A DNA stretch of 64,000 nucleotides from an uncultured Eisenbergiella sp. (lineage in GTDB: Bacteria > Bacillota > Clostridia > Lachnospirales > Lachnospiraceae): NCBI GenBank assembly GCA_947626995.1, contig CANQUI010000001.1, positions 1 to 64,000 on the forward strand, written 5' to 3'. The notes below the pieces were generated by a model. That model made no database searches and was not told the DNA's origin. It was given only the letters and a program-made list of their open reading frames with translations. The position numbers were made by a program, and so were the translations under genes. Shown here one piece after another: positions 8,328-15,779 of this stretch (position 1 is its first letter; each line of letters opens with the position of its first letter).

Positions 8328-9236
8328 ATGCGGGAGAAAAGTCTGGAAACGGAAAACGGATCGTTTTTCTTTCAGGAATATCCGGATCGGATCGTCATAA
8401 CGGGAACGGCGGGCATTACCCGCCGGCTGGTGATCCCGGAACAAATCGCGGGCCGTCCGGTGAGAGGGATCTATAAAAAGGCGTTTTTTAACCGCTCCGA
8501 TCTTTGCGCGGTGTCCCTGCCCGCTGCGCTTCTGGAGATCGGCGGCTGGGCCTTCGCCCATTGCGTGAATCTGGAACGGGTGGAGCTTGCGGGAAGAAAG
8601 GTGCAAATGGGCAAGGATCCCTTTCTGGGCTGTATGCGGCTAAAGGAGATCTGCCTGCCGGCCGGAGAGACGTCCCGGGACGCAGGACAGGTGGCGCCGC
8701 TGTTGGCGGCCGCGGCGGTCCGGATGGAGGATCCGCACCTGTTTTCCATTGCGGAAGCGGGGGAGCGGGAATGGCTGGATAAGTGGGACGCCAGAATGTT
8801 GGTGATCCTGCGGGAACCGGACGAGAGCGGATTTGAAAAAAACGTGCTGACCGGGGAAGAGGATTATGCCAGCACCGATTTCGAACGGTTTGTCCGGGAA
8901 AAACGCAAAGCAAAGGCCCGGCTGGCCTATCTGCGGCTTTTGAATCCCTGCGGTCTTTCGCAGGACATCCGGCGGGAACTGGAGACGTTTTTGCAAACGC
9001 ATACGAAAGGATGCGCCTCAGAGGAAAGCTGGCAGGTGCTCTGGCAGGAGCACGGCGAGGAACCGCCCTACTATGAACTGTTCGCGGCGCTGGGCTGCGT
9101 CACCCGCCAAAATCTTGACGGACTCCTGCGGGATCTGCAAAAGGAGCATCCGGAAATGAAAGCCTATTTGATGCGGTACCAGGCGGAAACGCTGGGATAT
9201 TCGGATTATTTTTCGTCTTTGTCACTGGACCTGTGA
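8328..9236 (+). CDS. Leucine-rich-repeat (BspA-like LRR_5) protein of the MoxR cassette
   Basis: Soluble protein of 302 residues without a signal peptide. Residues 15-110 look like degenerate BspA/TpLRR-type repeats (LVIPEQI.GRPVRGIYKKAF, then VSLPAALLEIGGWAFAHC, then VELAG). The C-terminal 190 residues are charged, mostly helical, and not recognised. Most BspA-type LRR proteins are secreted; the lack of an export signal and the position 26 nt behind moxR suggest an intracellular partner or substrate of the VWA-MoxR pair. The start is not certain: GGGAG lies 12 nt before ATG 8328, which is long. Confidence 0.6.
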   Translation: MREKSLETENGSFFFQEYPDRIVITGTAGITRRLVIPEQIAGRPVRGIYKKAFFNRSDLCAVSLPAALLEIGGWAFAHCVNLERVELAGRKVQMGKDPFLGCMRLKEICLPAGETSRDAGQVAPLLAAAAVRMEDPHLFSIAEAGEREWLDKWDARMLVILREPDESGFEKNVLTGEEDYASTDFERFVREKRKAKARLAYLRLLNPCGLSQDIRRELETFLQTHTKGCASEESWQVLWQEHGEEPPYYELFAALGCVTRQNLDGLLRDLQKEHPEMKAYLMRYQAETLGYSDYFSSLSLDL

Positions 9237-9265
9237 GAAAAGAAGCGAAAGAAAGGAGAACCGGG

Positions 9266-9481
9266 ATGACGCAGGAAGAAATGGTGGCCGACATTTTAAA
9301 CCATCTGGACAGGGAAACAAAGCTGGGCGCCGCCCGCATGAGCGTGGAAATGCAGCCCGGACGCGCCGGGAGCAAAGAGATTTCCCATAAATGCTGCCAT
9401 GCGTACGGACGGCCTGCCAGCGAGACGGTGGCGCTTCTGGACATGTATACGGATCTTTGCGCGCCAAAAGCGGAACCGTGA
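9266..9481 (+). CDS. Small hypothetical protein of the MoxR cassette
   Basis: Unrecognised protein of 71 residues. It begins MTQEEMVADIL, has one predicted amphipathic helix, and contains adjacent cysteines (KCCHAYG). There is no signal peptide or membrane segment. AAAGGAG at 9252-9258 is 7 nt from ATG 9266, an excellent ribosome site; the ORF-track start at 9233 has none. It is the last gene of the cassette and ends 8 bases before the convergent ldhA stop. The strong ribosome site makes it a likely real gene despite its size. Confidence 0.6.
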   Translation: MTQEEMVADILNHLDRETKLGAARMSVEMQPGRAGSKEISHKCCHAYGRPASETVALLDMYTDLCAPKAEP

Positions 9482-9482
9482 G

Positions 9483-9498
9483 GGACGCTTAAGCGTCC
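9483..9498. terminator. Palindrome at convergent junction, possible bidirectional terminator
   Basis: GGACGCTT-AAGCGTCC is a perfect 16-base palindrome just after the small gene and inside the last codons of ldhA. It has no T-tract on either strand, so termination is inferred only from position. It resembles the hairpin at 12738-12764. Confidence 0.4.
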
Positions 9499-10490
9499 TG
9501 CGGTCTGTCGGGAGAACATACTTCATTTTCCAAAGCCTCCTTTTTTGCATAGGAAAGGAGGTTTTTGACCGTGACGGCGGCAATGGCCGAAAGGGCTTCC
9601 CGCGTCAGAAACGCCTGATGGGAAGTGACGATCACGTTGGGCATGGTGATGAGCCGGGCGAGAATATCGTCGTTTACGATATGGCCGGAAAAATCCTCAA
9701 AAAACAGATCGGATTCCTCCTCATAGACGTCAAGGCAGGCCGCGCCGATCCGACGGTCTTTAATGCCGGCCAAAAGATCTTCCGAGTCGATCAGCGCGCC
9801 CCGGGAGGTGTTGATGATCACCACGCCCTTTTTCATTTTGGCGATGCTGTTTTTGCCGATCAGATGCACGGTTTCGGCGGTCAGCGGACAGTGCAGGGAA
9901 AGGATGTCGCTTTCGCGAAACAGCCGGTCCAGATCGGTGTAGGAGACTCCGTCGATCCGGGCGGGGTATTTGTCATAGGCCAGGATTTTCATACCGAATC
10001 CTTTGCACAGATCGATAAAGACCCGCCCGATCTTTCCCGTGCCGATCACTCCCACCGTTTTGCCGTGCAGATCGAATCCGGTCAGACCGGTCAGACTGAA
10101 ATTAAAATCCTTTGTGCGGATATAAGCCTTGTGGATGCGGCGGATGGAGCAAAGCAGCATGGCCATGGCGTGTTCCGCCACGGCGTAGGGAGAATAGGCG
10201 GGGACGCGGACGATCCGGATCCGGTTTCGGGCGGCAGAAAGATCCACATTGTTGTAGCCTGCGCAGCGCAGGGCGATCAGCCCGATTCCTAAGGCGCACA
10301 GCCGGTCGATGACCGCAGCGTTTAAGTCGTCATTGACAAACACGCACACGGCGTCCGCGCCTTTTGCCAGATCCGCCGTATCCTCGTTCAGCTTTGTCTC
10401 ATAGAAATGAAAGTGCAGCCCGTCTTTGCCGTCGTAGGGCTCAAAGGCCTGCCTGTCGTATTCTTTCGTGTCAAAAAAAGCGATCTTCAT
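9489..10490 (-). CDS. ldhA: D-lactate dehydrogenase (D-2-hydroxyacid dehydrogenase family)
   Basis: Cytosolic NAD-dependent enzyme of 333 residues that interconverts pyruvate and D-lactate, a fermentation end-product step that regenerates NAD. Diagnostic features are the N-terminal MKIAFFDTKEYD, the Rossmann motif GVIGTGKIG, the HCPLT and NTSRGALID segments, and the catalytic histidine region TSHQAFLT. Length is normal for D-LDH. The true start is ATG at 10490, preceded on the minus strand by GGAAAGGAAAAGG; the longer ORF in the track adds 26 non-homologous residues. It is a stand-alone gene convergent with the MoxR cassette and divergent from the glycan locus. A VanH-type D-lactate dehydrogenase for peptidoglycan is an alternative, but no vanA-like ligase is nearby. 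Confidence 0.88.
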   Translation of the reverse strand: MKIAFFDTKEYDRQAFEPYDGKDGLHFHFYETKLNEDTADLAKGADAVCVFVNDDLNAAVIDRLCALGIGLIALRCAGYNNVDLSAARNRIRIVRVPAYSPYAVAEHAMAMLLCSIRRIHKAYIRTKDFNFSLTGLTGFDLHGKTVGVIGTGKIGRVFIDLCKGFGMKILAYDKYPARIDGVSYTDLDRLFRESDILSLHCPLTAETVHLIGKNSIAKMKKGVVIINTSRGALIDSEDLLAGIKDRRIGAACLDVYEEESDLFFEDFSGHIVNDDILARLITMPNVIVTSHQAFLTREALSAIAAVTVKNLLSYAKKEALENEVCSPDRPQDA

Positions 10491-10568
10491 ATCCTTTTCC
10501 TTTCCCTGTCTGAAATAAACGGTTTTGAGTTGACCCTTACAGTATGTGCATTTTCGGTACGGCTGCAT

Positions 10569-10580
10569 ACGTCCGGACGT
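10569..10580. promoter_or_regulatory. 12-bp palindrome in the ldhA/pseB divergent region
   Basis: ACGTCCGGACGT is a perfect palindrome between the divergent ldhA and pseB genes. It could be an operator for the ldhA promoter, whose boxes are not clear. The regulator is unknown. Confidence 0.3.
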
Positions 10581-10614
10581 TCTTTTTTTGCAAAGAAACG
10601 CGCAGGTAAGGCGG

Positions 10615-10643
10615 TTGCAAAGGATTTTCGGATATGATATGAT
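10615..10643 (+). promoter_or_regulatory. Promoter at the head of the glycan locus
   Basis: TTGCAA (10615-10620) and TATGAT (10638-10643) with 17 bp spacing lie about 55 bases before pseB and 125 bp from the divergent ldhA start. Confidence 0.65.
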
Positions 10644-10697
10644 AAAGCAGATAAGGACCCGCCCTGGACAGAGGGCGTGGTGAAAGGAGACGGCTTC

Positions 10698-11702
10698 ATG
10701 TTATTGGACGATAAGGTCATTTTGATTACAGGCGGAACCGGCAGCTTCGGCAAGTGTTTTACCAGATATGTGATGGAGCATTTTCATCCCCGCAAGGTGA
10801 TTATTTATTCCCGGGACGAGTTCAAGCAGTGGATGATGCAGAGCGAATTCAAAGCGTATGAGGACCGGCTGCGTTTCTTTATCGGGGACGTGCGCGATCC
10901 GGAACGTCTGCGCCGCGCCTTCGACGGGGTGGACTACGTGATTCACGCGGCGGCCCTAAAGCAGGTGCCCGCCTGCGAATACAACCCCAACGAGGCCATC
11001 AAGACGAACATCCACGGCGCCATGAATATCATCGAGGCGGCGCTGGATACCGGCGTAAGGAAGGTGGTGGCGCTCTCCACCGACAAGGCGGTCAACCCGG
11101 TGAATCTGTACGGCGGTACGAAGCTGGTCAGCGATAAGCTGTTTATCGCGGCCAATGCCTATGTGGGAAATAAGGACGTGAATTTCTCCATCGTCCGTTA
11201 CGGCAACGTGGCGGGCAGCCGGGGTTCCATCATTCCGGTCTTTCATCAAATCGCCCAAAGCGGCGGCAGAAAGCTGCCCATTACCGATCCCAGAATGACC
11301 CGGTTTTGGATCAGTCTGGAGCAGGGCGTGGAGCTGGTGATCAAGGCGCTGGAGGAAGCCAGGGGCGGCGAAACGTTTATCAGCAAGATCCCTTCCTTTA
11401 AGGTCACGGATCTGGCTGAGGCCATTCTTCCCGGCTGCGAGCTGGAAGTGATCGGCATCCGTCCCGGGGAGAAGCTGCATGAGATCATGGTGACGCCGGA
11501 AGACTCCTTCCATACCTATGAGTATGAAAAACACTTTATCGTCTATCCGCAGATGACCTGGAACAACAAGCAGCAGCCCGACCAAAGGGGCAAAAAGGTA
11601 AAAGAGGGATTTTCTTACAGCTCCGGCAACAATACCGAATGGCTGTCCGTGGAGGATATCCGCAGGCTGCTTGGGAAAATGAATTTGGAATCCAAATCAT
11701 GA
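10698..11702 (+). CDS. pseB: UDP-GlcNAc 4,6-dehydratase (5-inverting), PseB
   Basis: Extended SDR enzyme of 334 residues that starts pseudaminic acid synthesis: UDP-GlcNAc is dehydrated and inverted at C5 to the UDP-4-keto-6-deoxy-L-arabino sugar. It shows the nucleotide motif GGTGSFGK, the family signature VIHAAALKQVPACEYNP, STDKAVNPVNLYGGTK and RYGNVAGSRGS, and matches PseB rather than the longer membrane-bound PglF type. The start chosen is ATG 10698 with AAAGGAGA about 8 nt upstream; the track start at 10677 adds seven unrelated residues. Its stop overlaps the next glycosyltransferase by 4 nt. The other pse genes sit 1 kb downstream on the opposite strand and at 25.9 kb. Confidence 0.9.
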   Translation: MLLDDKVILITGGTGSFGKCFTRYVMEHFHPRKVIIYSRDEFKQWMMQSEFKAYEDRLRFFIGDVRDPERLRRAFDGVDYVIHAAALKQVPACEYNPNEAIKTNIHGAMNIIEAALDTGVRKVVALSTDKAVNPVNLYGGTKLVSDKLFIAANAYVGNKDVNFSIVRYGNVAGSRGSIIPVFHQIAQSGGRKLPITDPRMTRFWISLEQGVELVIKALEEARGGETFISKIPSFKVTDLAEAILPGCELEVIGIRPGEKLHEIMVTPEDSFHTYEYEKHFIVYPQMTWNNKQQPDQRGKKVKEGFSYSSGNNTEWLSVEDIRRLLGKMNLESKS

Positions 11703-12730
11703 AACTGAGCGTGATCGTGCCGGTCTATAATATGGCGGCGGAAGGAAAACTGGAGTATTGTCTGGAATCGTTGGTGCATCAGACGCTGGAAGACTATGAG
11801 ATCATCGGGGTGGACGACGCGTCCACGGATGATTCCTATGAGATCCTGCGGCGGTATGAACGGCTGTATCCGCAGAAGGTACGGGCCGCGCGCTCCGAGG
11901 TCAATTTACGGCAGGGAGGCGCGAAAAATATCGGACTGTCTCTGGCGCAGGGCGAGTGGATCGGCTTTATCGACAGCGACGACTGGATCGCGCCGGACAT
12001 GTATGAAAGGCTGCTAAAAAGAGCGGAGGAGACCGGCGCGGATATGGCGGGCTGCGATTATCAGCTGACCTGGGAACACAGTATGGCACCGGGACAGGCG
12101 GTGGCAAACGGGAAAACGGAACAAAGCGGCGTTTTGACAAAAGAAAAGTACCGTTCTTTGATCCTGGACGGCGGCAGCCTGGTGGTCAAGATCTACCGCA
12201 GGGAGATTTTTTTTCGGTCCGGCCTGCGGTTCCCCGAACATATTTTTTATGAGGACAACGCCATTGCCGCGGCTGTGATGCTGCAGGCCAGGCATTATGA
12301 ATATCTTCCGGAACCTTTGTATTACTATTATCAGCATGGCGGTTCCACCGTACACACCATCTCCCGGAAACGATGCGAGGACCGGATGGAAGCGGCCAGG
12401 GGCATTGTGCGGGAAGCAAAACGGCTGGGCTTTTTTTCGGAGTACAGGACAGAACTGTGTTTTTCGTTTACGGTGCTGTTCTATGTGAATACGCTGTTTT
12501 CCTATATGGTGGGAAAAGGGCGCAAGTCCCCGGGATTTGTCCGGAAGATGGGAAAAGAAATGCGGGAGACTTTTCCGGATTTTCAGACCAATCCCTACTA
12601 CAGGGAGCGGATTCATCCGGAGGAGAAAAAGCTGATCGCCATGCAGCAAAAATCCACGCTGTTTTTTTGGGCATATTATAAGCTGCTGTGGGCGTATCGC
12701 AATTTCAGAGCGAAACGGCGCGCGGCATGA
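11699..12730 (+). CDS. Glycosyltransferase family 2
   Basis: GT-A fold transferase of 343 residues. The N-terminus has the GT2 pattern VIVPVYNM, then VDDASTD and the metal-binding IDSDDW near residue 100. The C-terminal half (YRR, FPEHIFYEDN) resembles GT2 enzymes of capsule and teichoic-acid-like loci. It lacks membrane segments and probably acts at the inner face of the membrane on a lipid-linked glycan. ATG 11699 overlaps the pseB stop, so it is probably co-translated. Sugar donor and acceptor are not predictable. Confidence 0.85.
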   Translation: MKLSVIVPVYNMAAEGKLEYCLESLVHQTLEDYEIIGVDDASTDDSYEILRRYERLYPQKVRAARSEVNLRQGGAKNIGLSLAQGEWIGFIDSDDWIAPDMYERLLKRAEETGADMAGCDYQLTWEHSMAPGQAVANGKTEQSGVLTKEKYRSLILDGGSLVVKIYRREIFFRSGLRFPEHIFYEDNAIAAAVMLQARHYEYLPEPLYYYYQHGGSTVHTISRKRCEDRMEAARGIVREAKRLGFFSEYRTELCFSFTVLFYVNTLFSYMVGKGRKSPGFVRKMGKEMRETFPDFQTNPYYRERIHPEEKKLIAMQQKSTLFFWAYYKLLWAYRNFRAKRRAA

Positions 12731-12735
12731 CGCGT

Positions 12736-13806
12736 TCAGGACGCCGGCGATTCGCCGGCGTCCTGCGTCAGTGCTTCCGCAATCCGGTCCGCTCCCGCGC
12801 CGTCCACGGTCAGCCGCATGCGAAGGGAGCGTTCCCGGCGCTGATCGGGGTCCCGCGCCAGATCGGACAGCGCATGGCAGGCGTGATCCAAAAAAGAAGG
12901 GTTGTCGCGGATATCGCCCACATAGGGGATCAGCCCCCTGTCGTGAAACGCGCGCGCGCTGTGAATCTGGTTGTCCGCCATGCTGTAGCACACGGACGGG
13001 ACGCCTACGGCGCACAGCTCCTGCAGCGTGGTGCCCGCGGCGGAGAAGGCCAGGTCACATTCCGCCATCAGGGCGGCCATATCCGACACGTTTTCATGCA
13101 AAATCACCCGGTTTTGACGCTGCGCCAGCGCCGTCAGCGCGCTGCGGTCGGCGTGCAAAGGGCCGGTGAGCACATGGAAACGGCAGTCTGGCCAGTCCGG
13201 CGACGGCAGCAGCCGCCGGACCAGCTTTTGGGCGATGCCAAACGGATCGGTGCCGCCGGTGGAAAGAAAAACATCCTTTACCTGATTCCAGACCCTATAA
13301 TGACTTTGGGAAAACTGTCTGCGCAGCGGGGTATAGGCGCAGCCGCCAAGCACCCGTCTGGCGCTTTTGTAAAAGGCCGTATCCACCGCCGGATCGTAGT
13401 TGATCACCAGATCCGCCGGATAATCGAAAGCCTGCAGATCATCCAGAACCGCCACCCGGCATTTTTGCCCCAGGGCGGACAGATAGGACGGGGTGACAAA
13501 GTAGGAGTCCACCAGCAGACAGGAGATGGGATGGGTGGCAAGGATCCCGGTCAGAGTGGGGATTTCCCGGTCCAGATCCCGGTAATCCGTCTGCAGATGA
13601 AGGATGGGAAAGTCGCGGCGGGCCAGTTCGGCTTCCGACATCATCTTGCGCAAAAGCGCGATGGATTCTTCATCGGAAACCACAAATACCGGCCGGGCCT
13701 CCCGGCGTTTTAAGGCTCTGGCAATGGAAAGACAGCGCATCAGGTGGCCGGTGGCAATTTCCTGGTTGCCGTCGGCGCGGATATAAATTATCGGATGAGA
13801 TCCCAT
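12736..13806 (-). CDS. pseG: UDP-2,4-diacetamido-2,4,6-trideoxy-beta-L-altropyranose hydrolase, PseG
   Basis: Inverting hydrolase of 356 residues with a GT-B-like fold. It removes UDP from the bis-acetamido altrose before condensation with PEP. The family start YIRADGNQEIATGHLMRCLSIA and the C-terminal SAAGTTLQELCAVGVP and AMADNQ-like SMADNQ motifs are clear. It is the last gene of the minus-strand pseF-pseI-pseG operon and overlaps pseI by 19 nt. Its 3' end contains a strong hairpin. The protein is about 50-80 residues longer than Campylobacter PseG, mainly at the C-terminus. Confidence 0.88.
   Translation of the reverse strand: MGSHPIIYIRADGNQEIATGHLMRCLSIARALKRREARPVFVVSDEESIALLRKMMSEAELARRDFPILHLQTDYRDLDREIPTLTGILATHPISCLLVDSYFVTPSYLSALGQKCRVAVLDDLQAFDYPADLVINYDPAVDTAFYKSARRVLGGCAYTPLRRQFSQSHYRVWNQVKDVFLSTGGTDPFGIAQKLVRRLLPSPDWPDCRFHVLTGPLHADRSALTALAQRQNRVILHENVSDMAALMAECDLAFSAAGTTLQELCAVGVPSVCYSMADNQIHSARAFHDRGLIPYVGDIRDNPSFLDHACHALSDLARDPDQRRERSLRMRLTVDGAGADRIAEALTQDAGESPAS
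12738..12764. terminator. GC-rich hairpin at the convergent GT2/pseG junction
   Basis: AGGACGCCGGCGA and TCGCCGGCGTCCT form a 13-base inverted repeat around a single T. It encodes the last codons of pseG and lies 8 bases past the GT2 stop. The stem is very stable, with no T-tract; probable bidirectional terminator. Confidence 0.55.
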
Positions 13807-14840
13807 GACAGCGGCGTCCCCTTTCCGATGGCGCAGGCGGCCTTCTTGGTGAGAATTTCTTCGTAGTACACAGGGGCAAGTCCCAGATTGGGCCGGATGG
13901 AGCGTACATTTTCCGGCGTGAAGGGCTCTCCGGGCGCCATGTCCTTTACCACAAAGAGGGAACGGGCGTCCTTTCGCTCCGCTTTTTGCACTTTGGTAAG
14001 GCGGTATGCGTCGCTGCCCAGCGCCTTTTCCAGAATACGGATGTTGTCCACCATTTCCTTAAATTCCGCCGGTTCCATGGAAAAGGAACCGTCGGGGCCG
14101 CCGTCTGCGCGGCGCAGGGTCAGATGCTTTTCGATCATGCGGGCGCCCAGGCAGACGGATCCTATGGCGGTGGCGATGCCCATGGTGTGATCGGAAAGGC
14201 CCATGAGACAGTCAAAGGCAGTGTGCAGCGTGGGAATCACCCGCAGGTTTACGTCTTCGTAGGGAGTGGGGTAACCGGAAACGCATTTTAACAGGATCAC
14301 ATCCTCGTTCCCTTCTTCCTGGCAGACCGCCAGGGCCCGCTCAATATCGGCAAGCCGCGCGATGCCGGTGGCGAAGATCATGGGTTTGTGAAGCCGCGCG
14401 GCATACCGGATCAGCGGGAGATCGGTGATCTCGTAGGAGGCGATTTTCACGGCGGGCATATCCAGCTCTGCCATAAAATCCACGGCCGTAGGATCAAAAG
14501 GGGAGGAGAAACAGAGCAGCCCCAGTTTTTTGGCCTCCTCCATCAGCTTCGGATGCCATTCCCAGGGCGTCTGCGCCCGGCTGTAAAGCTGGTGATAGGT
14601 GGCGCCGTCCCAGAGCGTGCCGCCGGAGATGGAAAAATACGGCGCGTCGCCGTCAAAGGTGATGGAGTCGGGCGTAAAGGTCTGCAGTTTGACGGCGTTG
14701 GCGCCGGCTTCTTTGGCGGCATGCAGGATGCGCACGGCCCGGTCATAATCCTGCAGATGGTTCGCGGACATTTCCGCCACGATAAAGACGGGGGAATCGT
14801 TCGCAATGCGTGTGTGGCCCAGATAAATTTCCTGATTCAT
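13788..14840 (-). CDS. pseI: Pseudaminic acid synthase, PseI
   Basis: Enzyme of 350 residues that condenses the 2,4-diacetamido-6-deoxy-altrose product of PseG with phosphoenolpyruvate to form pseudaminic acid. It has the NeuB-family TIM barrel (FIVAEMSANH, VKLQTFTPD, SGGTLWDG, GLSDHT, IEKHLTL) and a C-terminal antifreeze-like SAF domain (about residues 290-350, SLFVVKDMAPGEPFT). SGGTLWDG and TPWEW favour PseI over the sialic (NeuB) or legionaminic (LegI) synthases. It is the middle gene of the inverted operon, 2 nt from pseF and overlapping pseG. Confidence 0.9.
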   Translation of the reverse strand: MNQEIYLGHTRIANDSPVFIVAEMSANHLQDYDRAVRILHAAKEAGANAVKLQTFTPDSITFDGDAPYFSISGGTLWDGATYHQLYSRAQTPWEWHPKLMEEAKKLGLLCFSSPFDPTAVDFMAELDMPAVKIASYEITDLPLIRYAARLHKPMIFATGIARLADIERALAVCQEEGNEDVILLKCVSGYPTPYEDVNLRVIPTLHTAFDCLMGLSDHTMGIATAIGSVCLGARMIEKHLTLRRADGGPDGSFSMEPAEFKEMVDNIRILEKALGSDAYRLTKVQKAERKDARSLFVVKDMAPGEPFTPENVRSIRPNLGLAPVYYEEILTKKAACAIGKGTPLSWDLIR

Positions 14841-14842
14841 CC

Positions 14843-15547
14843 TCAGCGTTTCCTTTCCTCAGACATTTCCGTCATTTTCTGATATTTCAGTTCCGCGACG
14901 GCCCAGTCCTGCAGGGTATCGATATCCTGCACTTCCATTTCCGGCAGGATCAAAGGGATCATGTCGGCGGTATCCGTAGTGCCCTCCCGCAAAAACGCGT
15001 CGGTGCGGCAGGCGTAAAACTGGCCGCAGTCATGATAGACGGTCTCCAGATCCTGACTGCGGGCGGAGGCGTATTGGGGCCACCGGTATGAGAGGCGTCC
15101 CTCTTTGCTTAAGACCAGTCCGCGCTGCACCGGATAGGAAAAGGGCACCACGGGCATGACCGAATCGGCATCCTTTAGCATCTCCATGGCGGTCCGCAGT
15201 TTTTGCGCCGTGACAAAGGGAGCGGTAGGATAAATACAGCAGAAACGGTCGAAGGTTTTGCCCAGTTTTTCATAGGAAGCAAGGACTTCCCGGATCACGT
15301 CGTCCGTGGAAGCGTAGTCGTCAGCGGCAGCGTCGCTTCGCAGGAAGGGAACCTGGGCGCCCGCCCGCCGGGAAATTTCCGCGATGGCGGGATCGTCGGT
15401 GGAGACCATGACTTCCGCAAAGATCCCGGAAGAGAGCGCCGCCTGAATCGAATATTCGATAATCGGTTTTCCGTTAAAAGGGCGGATATTCTTTTTGGGG
15501 ATCCGTTTGCTCTTTCCCCGGGCGGTGATGATGGCGAGGGCTGACAT
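14843..15547 (-). CDS. pseF: Pseudaminic acid cytidylyltransferase, PseF
   Basis: CMP-sugar synthetase of 234 residues, activating pseudaminic acid with CTP for use by a glycosyltransferase. It carries the cytidylyltransferase N-terminal motif ARGKSKRIPKKN, then GKPIIEYSI, and later the YHDCGQFYACRTDAF pattern seen in PseF. It is the first gene of the minus-strand pse operon, with AGGAGG a few bases upstream and a good promoter at 15584-15611. It neighbours the divergent candidate pseudaminyltransferase at 15780. Confidence 0.88.
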   Translation of the reverse strand: MSALAIITARGKSKRIPKKNIRPFNGKPIIEYSIQAALSSGIFAEVMVSTDDPAIAEISRRAGAQVPFLRSDAAADDYASTDDVIREVLASYEKLGKTFDRFCCIYPTAPFVTAQKLRTAMEMLKDADSVMPVVPFSYPVQRGLVLSKEGRLSYRWPQYASARSQDLETVYHDCGQFYACRTDAFLREGTTDTADMIPLILPEMEVQDIDTLQDWAVAELKYQKMTEMSEERKR

Positions 15548-15583
15548 AGTGTTCCTCCTGCAGGGTGATTTTTTGATGGACTT

Positions 15584-15611
15584 ATTATAGCATAGTTTTT
15601 TTATTGTGCAA
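15584..15611 (-). promoter_or_regulatory. Promoter of the pseF-pseI-pseG operon
   Basis: On the minus strand, TTGCAC (plus 15606-15611) and TATAAT (plus 15584-15589) are separated by 16 bp including a seven-A run. It lies about 40 bases ahead of pseF. Confidence 0.75.
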
Positions 15612-15694
15612 AGAGAGGGAAAGGGAGTATACTGGTCTGGAACCGTTCGCCGGGGAAGGGAAACGAAAATACCGGAGAAAAACCGCGGGAATAT

Positions 15695-15723
15695 TTGTAA
15701 TTATCCCTGTTTCATGGTAAGAT
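15695..15723 (+). promoter_or_regulatory. Promoter of the GT52-like gene
   Basis: TTGTAA (15695-15700) and TAAGAT (15718-15723) with a 17 bp spacer, divergent from the pse promoter 90 bp away. The shared 230-bp intergenic region would allow joint control. Confidence 0.6.
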
Positions 15724-15779
15724 AAGAAAACAAAAACAGGCGGCGGCAAAAATGGCGGCGCCTGCAGGGAGACTGGAAA

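Noticed and set aside
12688-13713. 341-aa plus-strand ORF opposite pseG
   Set aside because: pseG on the minus strand has clear family motifs; this frame has none.
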